The position numbers were made by a program, and so were the translations under genes. Positions 10,712 to 24,085 of a stretch of 64,000 nt of DNA are shown here, in pieces. Positions within the stretch are counted from its first letter, which is position 1; the number at the start of each line of letters is the position of its first letter. This stretch comes from Diphasiastrum complanatum (lineage: Eukaryota > Streptophyta > Lycopodiopsida > Lycopodiales > Lycopodiaceae): the NCBI GenBank assembly GCA_029204225.1, contig MU832236.1, positions 17,321-81,320 of the forward strand. The letters are read 5' to 3'. The notes beneath the pieces were generated by a model, which worked only from the letters and a program-made list of their open reading frames with translations, was not told the origin of the DNA and did no database searches.

Positions 10712-12482
10712 ATGTCTAGGGTCAAACAGAAACAGAGGGATTTCTTCTCTCCTGGGGCTATATCCACAAGTACCCCTGCTGTTAATTCTCCACGGAAGAC
10801 CGGGCGTAACAGGAGGAGATGGCTCTCTAAGATTAAGAAATATCAGAGATCCACCTTGCTCTTGATACCCACAGCTCTCTTCTACAGAACTATTTGTCTG
10901 ATTACCCGAGATAATCTGTAGAGTGCTATCAGGTTCACACCTAGAGCATTGTAGTGTTTGCAAGAGTCCGTAGAGGACTATTTGGCTCTTTTTTTTTAGG
11001 ATTCTATTTTGCTTTCCATCCATGCCAAGTGAGTGACCATAATGCCTAAAGATTTTCAAATCCTATATAGAATGAGAGAGAGATTTTGTAGACTTCACAA
11101 GGGTGAACCCGATGTTCCCTGGAACAAACCCCTTGATAGGACCAACCTACTCTCCAAGAAGCCTCGCAAGCAACCTGCCCCCAGAAGGAGCAAGCCATCC
11201 TCTTCTAAGGCTCCCAAAAAGGTCCGACGTGTAACCCTCCAAGCTTCCACATCTGGAGGTGATGGAATTGTAAATATTGTAGCTCTTGATACTGTGGTTG
11301 ATTCAACCACAAAAATTTTGGACATTCCCTCCATTGTAGATACTCTCCTGCCTCCTCCTGTTAATGTCAAACCTGTAGCATATTTAGATTCTGATAATTA
11401 TTTAAAATTTAAGAAAGATATTTCAGATGCGATAGATAGTATCGGCATGCCAATCCTCTTCCAAATAGAAGAGATTGGTCTTACTCTTAATTTTAAAATT
11501 CCATATTGTTTGCAGATGAAGGATAGAAGGGCATCTATTAGCGATCCAGTGATTGAGGCTGGTCTCCCCTGACTGCACTATGATATAGCAAGGGATTCCA
11601 TGAAAGAAGTGTCGCTTCTTAGCAATTTTTTCCTGCAAGGCATCAAGGACAACAACGACACTTTGTCACACTGTATCCTTAGTGCTTGCTCACCTACTGT
11701 GAAGTTTTTGTTGATGCCATATCATACCAAGTATGTCTATCTCTTTACTTGTCAAATTCATTACTTGTCTACTTCTTTACTCGTAATTATTGTATCGTTT
11801 ATCTAATGAAATTCTTCATGATTTTTTGCAGTGATAACTGGAGCTTTATTGTAATTTCTGTAAAAATCACAGATAATAATATTGTAAATCTTTTTTGTGT
11901 AAAGATGAATTTTGCCAGCAACACACATAAGGATATTGACTCACTGTTGTCGGAGATATGTAAATATTTTTCAATAGAGAATCCCACGGCAGGGAAATGT
12001 GAAATTGTGATTATTGATCATTGAGGTAATCATTAAACATTTCTGGTGTATTTTTGTTTATCATCATTGTTAAGCATTAGTACCTTCATCCCATTATTAA
12101 TCAATTGAATGTATTGCAGAAACTCCAACAAAATGACTCATATAGTTGTGCGTGGTATACTCTATACAATGCAAAGTTATTTTTCCAGTGGTACAATCTT
12201 CAGGAGGATGTTGATATTTCAAAAGTGAGTTATTAGCCCTTTCTATTTTATCTTTATGTTAACTATTGTTTGTTATTAATATTCATCTAATACAATGTTT
12301 ATTGCAGTTTGTCCTAGGTGATTATACTGTTGGCAAAGTGTACATAAGTGTACATATTTCGACAGGAGATCATTCTTAGTCTATTGGCCAGGTCAACTGC
12401 TGGACCAAAGATTGATGTTGGGCCATCTAAGGCAGACGATGTTCAGATTTTAAATGAGACTGGGCAAATTGTAAATACTTAA
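10712..12482 (+). pseudogene. CENH3-like histone H3 fold fused to Ulp1-like (C48) peptidase fold, decayed
   Basis: One frame runs from the ATG at 10712 to 11730. Residues ~1-35 are a basic tail and ~36-123 a histone H3 fold: helix N KKYQRST, LLIPTALF, RFTPRAL, LQESVEDYL, and VTIMPKDF before helix 3. A basic linker (KKPRKQPAPRRSK) and ~150 residues follow. GT-AG introns are proposed at 11731-11831, 12026-12119 and 12225-12307; phases fit for the first and third but not the second. Downstream exons give DNWSFIVI and QQNDSYSCAWY, matching the Ulp1 HW and QxNxxDCG blocks. The Cys is kept, the His is Asn and DCG reads SCA, so activity is doubtful. Stops at 10919, 10952, 10997, 11030 and 11570; the 11030 TGA replaces the invariant Arg of HAKRVTIMPKD. 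A 10-bp duplication near 12340 shifts the last frame. Confidence 0.62.
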
Positions 12483-12725
12483 GCTGAATAGATAGACTTA
12501 TAAACATATAGAAATAGAATTATAGAGATATAGACATACAGAAACAAAATCATTTGAACAAATGTACAAATTCCCCAAATTCGGGTGATCTTTTATTGAA
12601 TACATATACCAATTTGTACAATTGATTGTACTTTTTCGTATCTGCATGAAAGATAAGCAATTTGTTAATTTCTCTATTCTCTAATAAAGGTACATATATG
12701 ATCATTGACTGATTTACAAATCAGA
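12483..12725. other. Convergent intergenic spacer
   Basis: About 240 bp of AT-rich DNA between the 3' ends of the convergent histone-Ulp1 and minus-strand genes. A short run of ATAGA-type repeats occurs at 12488-12545. No gene seen. Confidence 0.6.
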
Positions 12726-13950
12726 TTAAAATCTTACGAGCTTTCCATTGATAATGAATGTGAAATATTCTAGTAGAATTTCATTGTCCATTAAGACCAA
12801 CTCTTGTCTAATATAACTCAAGCTCCAATGATCCTCCACTATAATTGTAGTTAGCATATCTTCATTGTTGAAAATGTGGACTTTTTTTCGATCTGTGTGA
12901 TCATCCATTTAAAGGTCTTGATTGAGTGGCATCCATGTCTCACTTATTCGTTTCCATCTCTGGTAACTAAATGTAAGACTAAGCATTTGTCTTGCAATGC
13001 AATAACGAAATATCATAGATGATTTCTTAATTCTACATTCAATATCTCCAACCGCCTTGCATTCCCAACCCACATCCATCAGATCTGAAAGAGTGTCATC
13101 TGGCACATCCTTACGAACAAATAATGTTGGTGTTCTATGAACATTTGCATTTGAAAAAAAATAATCTACAAATACAGATAAGGATAGAAACCAACTTAAT
13201 CTATTGACTTTTGATCCAGTGCTAGCTTTGATTGAGTTTTTCAAATATAATAGTAATTTGCATCTAAAAGATTCTGACACCATACTATCAGGTGCAAGCC
13301 ATTCATCACTTCCAAAATGTGGCAGTGGTATATCTTCAAGCTTTCCAAAACCTCCATGCATATCTGGAATATACTTGGACTCATAGAAAAATATACCACT
13401 ATCTACAAGCTCCTTAGAAGTTTTTCCTCTGTATTGTAATTTTCCAATATTCGAATGAACTTCACATCCAATATACCTGCTAGGGATTGTGTTGGCTCCC
13501 ATTCGCATATCCTGGATGGATATAAATCTACAAGAATGCAATACATATATGATAACTGATATGATTTCAACAAGTTTCAAAAGCATGAATGTTATAATAT
13601 AGATCCCAATTTTTTTTAAACTTATAGTTACATTTTTGGCGATCATGAATATCAAAATCTTGTAGATATAGCTCCGAATGCATATAGACATGTTGAACCA
13701 AGACTTCTGAGATTGATTGCCCTCCTGGAGAAGTCCTAAAATCAAGGATCTTTGCTTTCTAATATGATTTGAATGTCATCTTTGCTTTCTTTTTTGGTCT
13801 AAACATGCCTTTTGAGAATGGATGCAGCAGAACCCATGAGTTTTTGATATATCTTGTTGGTTTCCAAAATCCGGCATCATCCTTCTCATTGTGAAGAATC
13901 ATTGATTCAATTTTAGATCTTGGTCTCCTGGCCATATCGATTGCTTCCAA
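12726..13950 (-). pseudogene. Unrecognised two-exon gene, possible ubiquitin-like C-terminus, decayed
   Basis: Starts at 13950 (MARR at 13935 is an alternative). Exon 1 (to 13622) and exon 2 (from 13527) flank a 94-bp intron with GT at 13621-13620 and AG at 13529-13528; splicing keeps the frame exactly. Two stops interrupt the otherwise continuous frame: TAG at 13758-13756 and TAA at 12911-12909, both fitting mutated glutamine codons. The roughly 370-codon product is soluble-looking, with a basic start and the block LPHFGSDEWLAPDSM in exon 2. The last 60 codons contain TTIIVEDHWSLSYIRQEL and FIINGKLV, a layout that recalls a ubiquitin-like beta-grasp domain; this is a guess from pattern, not a family match. 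It is convergent with the histone-Ulp1 gene. Confidence 0.5.
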
Positions 13951-14460
13951 AGTTTAGCGCCAAATTCTCAAATATATGAAATGCCAAATCGACTCAATGC
14001 TATATGATACTTATTCAATGTGAATGGATAACTGGACCACAGTAACAACATGTGGTAACTATGCTTATTGTCTAACTGTGATGCATGTCACCAGTTCCTA
14101 TGCATGTGATGACTTACTGTTGGCAAACCTATGTAGTTTGAAATTTATGAACATATTAACCAATGTGGTTAAATAATTAACTAGAGACAATGTCGTTGTG
14201 GGCAGATTCACACATTCGGGACAGACACTATCCACCAATAGCATATTCCCATCCTGCCCGGCGGCAAACTCAAAAATTTTAAAAGTTAATTTTTATAACT
14301 TTATTATTTCTATCTACGTTACGTAGATTTCAAATATATGCAATTTCATTGGGCTACATGGCGGACAAAACTAAGAAAAAAAAATTAAAAGCATATTTAG
14401 GAAGGGTCTTTTTTTATTTTAAAAATCCTCTTATGGCTACACACAACATGACTACGACAT
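13951..14460. other. Intergenic stretch without recognised features
   Basis: About 500 bp, AT-rich, with no open frame of note and no repeat shared with the rest of the window that I could see. Confidence 0.6.
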
Positions 14461-15389
14461 AGTCATCGACTCAGGAGCAACTTCTACCAAGAACAAGGAA
14501 TAGAACATCAATTCACTCCTGTATACACACCACAGTACAATGGTGTTGCAAAACGAAGAAACATGACGCTTGTCGAAGGAGCGAAATGCATGATGGCATA
14601 GGCTCAATTGCCAAGTCTATTTTGGGTTGAGGCAGTAGCTGCAGTTGTACACTTGCAGATCAAATCGACAATAACAACCCTGGAAAATAAGACACCGTAT
14701 GAAATGTAGACAAGTAAAAAGCCTAATATAAACAGGACCAAGAAGGTTGACAAGACAAAGAAAACCTCCAAACCGATACACTGACAATCTTCAATGGAGT
14801 GAAGATGCAAATATCAAATATTGTAGCTTCACTAAGGAATCGACAACCTACCAAGAAGCTATCCAGAGTCCAAAGGGAGAATCATGGAAGCAGACAATGT
14901 AAAAAAAGTTCGAGTCGATGAGGCAAAATGAGGCATGGACATTAGAGCCACTGTCTGAAGGAAATAAGACTTTCGACTGCAAATGGTTCTACAAAGAAAA
15001 GTAGAAGTTAGATGGCATTGTTGGATGCTACAAGGCTAGACTTGTCGCCAAGGGTTACATATAGAGGTATGGCATCGACTACTTTGATACATACTCACCA
15101 ATGGTCAAGATGGCAAGCATCCGACTACTCCTTGCATATGCAATGCAAAGCAACGCAATCTGGAAATTCATTAGATTGATGTTAAAACAGTCATTCTCCA
15201 CGGAGATCTAGAAGAAGAAATCTTCAGAAGCTGCCAGAAGGATTCAAAGACCTTGACAATCAAAAGTACGTCTGTCGACTACATCGATGCATCTATGGTC
15301 TGAAATAGGCATCACGAGCTTGGTACATGAAGTTCGACGACCTTCTGAAGTCTCTAGACTTCGTTCCTACTCAACCTGATTCGGAGTGC
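14461..15389 (+). pseudogene. Copia integrase-RT fragment, heavily stopped
   Basis: Plus-strand reading gives integrase C-terminal text (FTPVYTPQYNGVA, then FWVEAVAA), a linker, and the N-terminal half of RT (NEAWTLEPL, YKARLVAKGY, YGLK-stop-ASRAWYM). It ends within RT at about 15389, where the CT-tailed repeat family begins. Many stops are single-base changes. The clearest is TAG at 15306-15308, at the invariant Gln of the YGLKQA motif. A different Copia lineage from A and B, judging by the integrase wording. Confidence 0.85.
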
Positions 15390-15975
<586 letters not shown>

Positions 15976-16840
15976 TGTGAAATTTCAGAGAAATAAAGAC
16001 CAAGAATGGATCTACATCAGATCCTCAAGAGGTTTTGGAAGCTAGATTACATGATCTACTAATCAACCAATGATTAGATCTAGAATTAGATCAATTCCCC
16101 ATCAAAAATCTAGCAAGAACAACAAGCAAATGATTAAACTTGAGACCTACTGCCTTCACACGTGTGAAGAACAGTACCTGTACGGAATTACAGCAGAGAG
16201 TGAAGTACACAAGTGTTAGAAAGCAATAGAACCATAAAATCACAACACAAATATGAGAATACTCAAGATATGCCTCCAAAACCAAGATCTTGCCTCATTG
16301 ATCTCTCAAAGTGGATCCATCATGGATTAAATACAAAAATCATCATACTCTCTCTCTAAGACACTTCCAGCACGTGTGAGACAGGTCATAGTGCTTATCC
16401 ATATCCACTTTGGCTAAGATTCCATTAATTTGCCACATCATCATTGGTGGCTAGTGTTGACCTTCTAGATTCCTACAAATTAGGAGATAGGTCCTACAAT
16501 CTAGGAGATTTGACTTTTGACATGTATGAAATCTATATACAATGGATCTGAACTTTCTATATGATATTTCACACGTGGGAGACCACTCCTACCCATGTGA
16601 TATAGCATTTTCTACCACTAGAATGGTGCCAAGTGTCATAATACTACTAAACTAGTTTTTGGCCAATTTAGCCACTAGTTTCCAATTTAAATGATATGTA
16701 CAACATTTATGATCTATCTAAATGACTTAGGCATAGATTTCACACGTGGGAACAGGCTCCACACATGTCTAATGATGATAGGTACAAGTCATTATGGTAT
16801 TTACAAGATTTAACCAAGTTAGCTTTTGCCAATTTTAACA
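15976..16840 (-). repeat. Element D 3' LTR (left copy)
   Basis: 865 bp, TG...CA. Contains CACACGTGTG near 16156 and several CACGTG or CACGTGGGA variants near 16370, 16568 and 16740. By eye it matches the right LTR throughout. Confidence 0.95.
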
Positions 16841-16857
16841 CTCCTCCTCAAAACTAA
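16841..16857 (-). other. Polypurine tract of element D
   Basis: The plus strand shows CTCCTCCTCAAAAC directly after the LTR, so the minus strand has GTTTTGAGGAGGAG immediately before TGTTAAAA. Confidence 0.8.
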
Positions 16858-16957
16858 CTTGATACATCTATGGTACATCTATTTACAACACTTAAGGCTG
16901 ATCATTGCAGGTTCATAGGTGTGAAGATCAGCCAATGAGTTTGATGAAGATCCAAGA

Positions 16958-18172
16958 TCACCATATCCATGATAGTGCCTCCTTGATGTTGACTTCTTTG
17001 ATGAACTTGAGAGCTTTGCACCACTTGATCACTTTTTCCATTGATTTGTTCCATCCTTGAAACATATGGTTGATCCAAAAGCTCCTCCTCCTAAAAAATA
17101 GCTGAAATTCCATGAGAAAATAAAGAGTCCTTCTTGAATCATAAGGATCACAAAGATCCAACATCATGTTACCAAGATCTCGAGAATTAGGCTCATCAAC
17201 ATTGGCAAGACTATGCATGCTATAATAACCAAGAGTTTGCATCATATCTTTATGCTTGATTTCCATTCTAATCTCAGATCTAATGAGGCTAAATACTTTA
17301 TTATGGAGATAAGTGTCCTTAAAGGATGATTCACTTACTCTCATAAAGAGTTTACAATTTGCCTCAATACATGAAAAAAGACAAATTTTCACACTATGAG
17401 TGAGCAAATCACTCTTGCTCTTGCAAGATTCAAGAGCATACATTTGATGAAATAACCATTTGCTTTCTAATTGATCTAAAATCAATTTGAAATCATTAAG
17501 AACATCAACTATGTCCTCAAGAGAGACACCATACTCAACTAGTATTGCTTTACTCCAGCTTTGAGTTGCAAAAGTCTCACCAAAGAAAATTGATTCACCA
17601 AATGACATATGAGAAGAAAGCATAAGATGTATACCACTTGAAATGTGCTCCTCTTTCCCTTGAAATGTGAGCCATATGAGCTCAACCATGTCTCTTGATA
17701 TTCTTCTTGGAATCATAACTTGAGAAGGACTCTCCTCCTCAATCCTTGGCACACTTGAACCTTGAGATGACTCCTTAAGATCAACTTCTTGGTGCTCCTC
17801 CTTGATGAAAATCCGAGACCTCCATGTCTCATAATGATCACAATAAACATGACCATACATTGTGCACTTTCTATGATCAACAATATTACTTATGCTAGAA
17901 CCATAAGTCCAAAAATCACCACAACTTGACATGATTTTTCTAATATTGAAATCAAGAACTATTTCCATCTCAATAAGGCTAACTACTTGCTTATGGATAT
18001 AAGTGTCCACTTTGGATGCTTCACTTATTCTCATAAGAAGTTTACAACTTGCCTTTAAAATTGAAAATTTACAACTTTCAACATTATGAATGAACACATC
18101 ATTCATGATCTTATTGAAACCAAAAGAAAATACATCATGAAGACATTTCCATTTCCTTGTCTTTATACTCAA
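16958..18172 (-). CDS. Element D internal ORF 2, unrecognised, contains duplicated modules
   Basis: A 404-codon open frame inside element D. Around residues 145-230 it carries degraded Copia linker text (RIEEESP, then a block ending SWSKAILVEYG) like the integrase-RT linker of element A. The rest is not Copia. Two related blocks of about 75 residues occur near residues 20-95 and 255-330; compare CKLLMRISEAS with CKLFMRVSESS, and DTYIHKQVVSLI with DTYLHNKVFSLI. The SWSKAILVEYG module also recurs in ORF 1 as MWIKAILVECD. No catalytic motif is visible. It may be noncoding filler kept open by recent origin, or an accessory protein. Confidence 0.5.
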   Translation of the reverse strand: MSIKTRKWKCLHDVFSFGFNKIMNDVFIHNVESCKFSILKASCKLLMRISEASKVDTYIHKQVVSLIEMEIVLDFNIRKIMSSCGDFWTYGSSISNIVDHRKCTMYGHVYCDHYETWRSRIFIKEEHQEVDLKESSQGSSVPRIEEESPSQVMIPRRISRDMVELIWLTFQGKEEHISSGIHLMLSSHMSFGESIFFGETFATQSWSKAILVEYGVSLEDIVDVLNDFKLILDQLESKWLFHQMYALESCKSKSDLLTHSVKICLFSCIEANCKLFMRVSESSFKDTYLHNKVFSLIRSEIRMEIKHKDMMQTLGYYSMHSLANVDEPNSRDLGNMMLDLCDPYDSRRTLYFLMEFQLFFRRRSFWINHMFQGWNKSMEKVIKWCKALKFIKEVNIKEALSWIW

Positions 18173-18179
18173 TGTAAGT

Positions 18180-18806
18180 TTACAAGGAAAAACATGCTTT
18201 GCTATCTATTAAGGCATCACACTCAACTAGTATTGCCTTAATCCACATTTGAGATACAAAAATCTCTTCAAAGCAAAATAGTTCTTCAAAAGATGTCATG
18301 AGAGCATAAATGGAACTATTTTCATTTTGTGATTGCTCCTCCTTAATTTTGCTTGGTTTCTCTTGGATCATAACAATAACTTTGAACTTATCCAAAGTTC
18401 CAAACAAAATGCTTTCCAAGAACATGAAATAAATCCAAGTGACATTCATGAAAGAAACATCTTTCTTTGCATCTTGAACCAAACAATGCACTTCCAAATG
18501 AAAAACTTCTAGAGGTTTGAAATGTGTGGTGATGGATTTTTGAAGACAACTCTTGTAAGTCCTTGTGAGACTCCAAGCCTCATGCATCTTTCCACAAAGG
18601 AAACACATTTCCTTGGATTTGTCCTTCTTGCCTTTGCATTTTTCACTTGAAGCTCCATCCTTCACCTCGGCCCCTTTGCTTTGGTTCTCCTTGGATGAAT
18701 TGGTCTTCATTTTGTAGCATCTTGAGACAAAATGATCTCTCTTGCCACAAAGGTTGCATTTAGGATCCTTACTTGCCTCCAATAGGTTGCCACCTATTGA
18801 TGCCAT
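18180..18806 (-). CDS. Element D internal ORF 1, gag-like with CCHC zinc knuckle
   Basis: 208 codons, starting MASIGGNLLEASKD. Residues 18-31 form a perfect CCHC knuckle (CNLCGKRDHFVSRC, spacing 2-4-4), followed by a lysine-rich stretch and a second cysteine pair (CFLCGK). This is the nucleic-acid-binding end of a retrotransposon gag and would bind element RNA. The N-terminal capsid part expected of Copia gag is missing. Only 7 bp separate its end from ORF 2. Confidence 0.65.
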   Translation of the reverse strand: MASIGGNLLEASKDPKCNLCGKRDHFVSRCYKMKTNSSKENQSKGAEVKDGASSEKCKGKKDKSKEMCFLCGKMHEAWSLTRTYKSCLQKSITTHFKPLEVFHLEVHCLVQDAKKDVSFMNVTWIYFMFLESILFGTLDKFKVIVMIQEKPSKIKEEQSQNENSSIYALMTSFEELFCFEEIFVSQMWIKAILVECDALIDSKACFSL

Positions 18807-18819
18807 GATGAGGAACTAA

Positions 18820-20817
18820 ACCTTTGTGATATGACTTTTCAAAATGTAATTTGTGACTCTCAAGAAACTAGATTTGAACACATTCATCAATCTAGAAGGA
18901 TCTACACAAGACAAATTTTGAATCATATCTCTTTTCAACCTAGTCAATTGGAAACTAATCTTTGCTTTGATCACTAAGACCAAAGCACTCTATCAAATCA
19001 AAAAAATCAGATCCAAACACCCCTATTGGACTCAACAAACACCAATGACTCTTTCTTTTGAGAGTTGGAATGGATTTGAAAAGATTTGACTCCTAGATTT
19101 TCCTTTTCTCTTGACTAGTTCAATCAACTTTTGATATTCTTGAACAAAGGATGGGTTCTGTTTCAAATACTTGAAAATCAAATTTAATCACTTCTTTTGG
19201 ACTCACTCTTGACCCAAATAATCTCACTCTTGAGATTTTGATTGAATTTGATTTGATTTGACAACAAATTAAACCACTAATTTTCACAAAAAAAAAAAAA
19301 TATCTACACTAGATCACATTAAACTTGACATGTATACTTGATTCAAACACACAAAGATCAGATCCAATCACCCCTTTTGGAATCCTCTTGACCCAAAGAA
19401 TCTCACTCTTGAGATTTGGAATGGACATGAAATGGTTTGATAACAATCTATGTCAATAATTTTTCACTAAGCTTAAAAATTAGACATCTAGAGATTCACA
19501 AAGATCCCAACCATGTAGGAACACTCAAATATGGACTCCTCCTTGTTCTGTACTCCCAATGGGATCACAACTTGACCCTCACCATCTCACAAAGAAAGTT
19601 GAATTAGAACTTATTTGAGTTTCATACATACAATGTCAAATTGTGCTCAAAAATTGAATTCATTCACCCCTATTGGACTCCACCAAGTACCAATGACTCT
19701 ACCTCTTTAGAGTTGGAATGAAATTCAAATTTTCAAAAATGTGATACTTCTCTCTCACTAAGATATGTGCTTACAAAGAGAAAATGCCACTTAGCAAGAT
19801 TTGATCACAATGAAGAAGACAATTTTTCCACCAAAGAAATGAGTTACTAGAACTTGCCCTCTACAAAGGAACTCTTAGGATTTTTGGATCAAACACTACA
19901 CATGTGACTCACACACCTCTATGACTCTCTTTCAAGCCAAACAAAACTCAACTCTTTGAGTAGGAGTGGAACAATGTGACTTAGATCTCAAAAAATCACT
20001 TCTAGAACTCTCCAACAATGCTTATCACTTGTATTGGTAGATTTTGCCTTTATGAGTGTTTGTGCTCTAGAAATTCACTTAAGATTTCACTTGGAGGACT
20101 TATCCAAGGCTGACTTCTAGCACTTAGATGCTTCTAGTCTCAACCCTTTCACTCTTGAACACATCTAGAATGAAGATACAATGGATTTCAATCTCTCCCC
20201 TTGCAAATCACTCCTTAATCTATGGTTTTTTTTGCAATCTTTCACTCTCAACTTTAATGCACACCCAAAGCATCTGAGAATCAGCTTTAATGTACTGTAA
20301 TAAAGATTCAAATCATCTATATGATTGATCTATACCAAGAACAAATCAAAGGAATAGAAACAATGCATTAGAAAGCTTGAAAAATGCACTAGATTGACTA
20401 GTTTTGGGTGTATGAGGCATTAAATCCACCAAAACTGAATTTTATTGCTCAGAATAGGTTATGTAAAAGCCTCACACGTGTGGGAAGTACACATGAAGCC
20501 CACAAAAATATTTGGTACAAATATAATGATTCTATCTATCTATTCAAACTTGCTACCTCAAGATTAGCTAGTTTCCAAAAAAACTGCTAGTTTGGGTGTG
20601 TGAGTAAGGTATAGCATCAAACTGAAAAATATAGCTCCAAAACTGGTACTGTACATCCTCACACGTGTGAACAATAACCCTGCATCCCACAAGCAAGTTT
20701 GATGCACAAATATCAAGGCTAACTAACTCTTCAAACTCGCCCACTCAAGATTAGTGAGTTTTCTCAAAAAACTTGCCAATCTGGGTGTTGTTTAGATCAA
20801 TGCTTTAATCTCTTGTA
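18820..20817 (-). other. Element D long leader with degenerate direct repeats
   Basis: About 2 kb without a coding frame between the primer-binding site and ORF 1. A degenerate unit recurs near 19010, 19195, 19370 and 19665. It is built on CACCCCTATTGGACTC, then CCAATGACTCT or ATCTCACTCTTGAGA, then GTTGGAATGGA. CACACGTGTG occurs near 20474 and 20660, close to the LTR. Such long leaders are usual for large non-autonomous LTR elements. Confidence 0.6.
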
Positions 20818-20833
20818 CTTGGCTCTGATACCA
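20818..20833 (-). other. Primer-binding site of element D (initiator-Met tRNA)
   Basis: The reverse complement reads TGGTATCAGAGCCAAG, abutting the LTR. Confidence 0.93.
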
Positions 20834-21698
20834 TGTGAAATTTCAGAGAAATAAAGACCAAGAATGGATCTACATCAGATCCTCAAGAGGTTTTGGAAGC
20901 TAGATTACATGATCTACTAATCAACCAATGATTAGATCTAGAATTAGATCAATTCCCCATCAAAAATCTAGCAAGAACAACAAGCAAATGATTAAACTTG
21001 AGACCTACTGCCTTCACACGTGTGAAGAACAGTACCTGTACGGAATTACAGCAGAGAGTGAAGTACACAAGTGTTAGAAAGCAATAGAACCATAAAATCA
21101 CAACACAAATATGAGAATACTCAAGATATGCCTCCAAAACCAAGATCTTGCCTCATTGATCTCTCAAAGTGGATCCATCATGGATTAAATACAAAAATCA
21201 TCATACTCTCTCTCTAAGACACTTCCAGCACGTGTGAGACAGGTCATAGTGCTTATCCATATCCACTTTGGCTAAGATTCCATTAATTTGCCACATCATC
21301 ATTGGTGGCTAGTGTTGACCTTCTAGATTCCTACAAATTAGGAGATAGGTCCTACAATCTAGGAGATTTGACTTTTGACATGTATGAAATCTATATACAA
21401 TGGATCTGAACTTTCTATATGATATTTCACACGTGGGAGACCACTCCTACCCATGTGATATAGCATTTTCTACCACTAGAATGGTGCCAAGTGTCATAAT
21501 ACTACTAAACTAGTTTTTGGCCAATTTAGCCACTAGTTTCCAATTTAAATGATATGTACAACATTTATGATCTATCTAAATGACTTAGGCATAGATTTCA
21601 CACGTGGGAACAGGCTCCACACATGTCTAATGATGATAGGTACAAGTCATTATGGTATTTACAAGATTTAACCAAGTTAGCTTTTGCCAATTTTAACA
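20834..21698 (-). repeat. Element D 5' LTR (right copy)
   Basis: 865 bp, the same length as the left copy, with no difference seen by eye. Followed by AAAAA, the target duplication. Confidence 0.95.
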
Positions 21699-21703
21699 AA
21701 AAA

Positions 21704-23690
<1,987 letters not shown>

Positions 23691-24009
23691 ACATGAATAA
23701 ATTAAGATCTAACAAATCACAAAACATAAACGAATGGCATCACACACGCACACCCTAAAACCTAAAACCTAAACACACACGAGGAGAAAAAAAAGACAGA
23801 ACATAGTAGAGTGCTAATCAAAACTCCCAAACCGTACAGTTATATTCTATTCCAGAATGTCACCACATGATCCCTCCCTACAACGTTTGGGCTTTCTCAT
23901 GAAACTTATCGTCCAACAAGAAACATTTGAACCATGCCTTTATCGGAAAAAAACAAGGGCTACACACCTTCCTAGAATTGGGAGTGTTGGCTACCTTTAA
24001 ATCTTTCAT

Positions 24010-24084
<75 letters not shown>
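23691..24084 (+). repeat. CT-tailed tandem family, unit 4
   Basis: CACACGCACACCCTAAAACC leads into the unit start at about 23811 and a CT array (24012-24084). Its end abuts truncated Copia element E directly. Confidence 0.85.

Positions 24085-24085
<1 letters not shown>

Larger units (their letters stand above)
15976..21698 (-). mobile_element. Element D: recent non-autonomous Copia-type LTR element
   Basis: Two 865-bp LTRs (15976-16840 and 20834-21698), in which I saw no difference, begin TGTGAAAT and end TTTTAACA. AAAAA is duplicated on both sides (15971-15975 and 21699-21703). The minus-strand primer-binding site TGGTATCAGAGCCAAG abuts the right LTR, and a polypurine tract GAGGAGGAG abuts the left. 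The internal region has a zinc-knuckle reading frame and a second frame with a scrap of Copia linker, but no protease, integrase or RT active-site motifs. It must therefore have been moved by proteins of another element. It sits inside unit 1 of the CT-tailed tandem array, so it is younger than that array. Confidence 0.95.

Noticed and set aside
10712-11080. Considered as a functional histone H3 gene
   Set aside because: Four in-frame stops within the fold and missing residues before helix N; cannot give an intact histone from this DNA as read.
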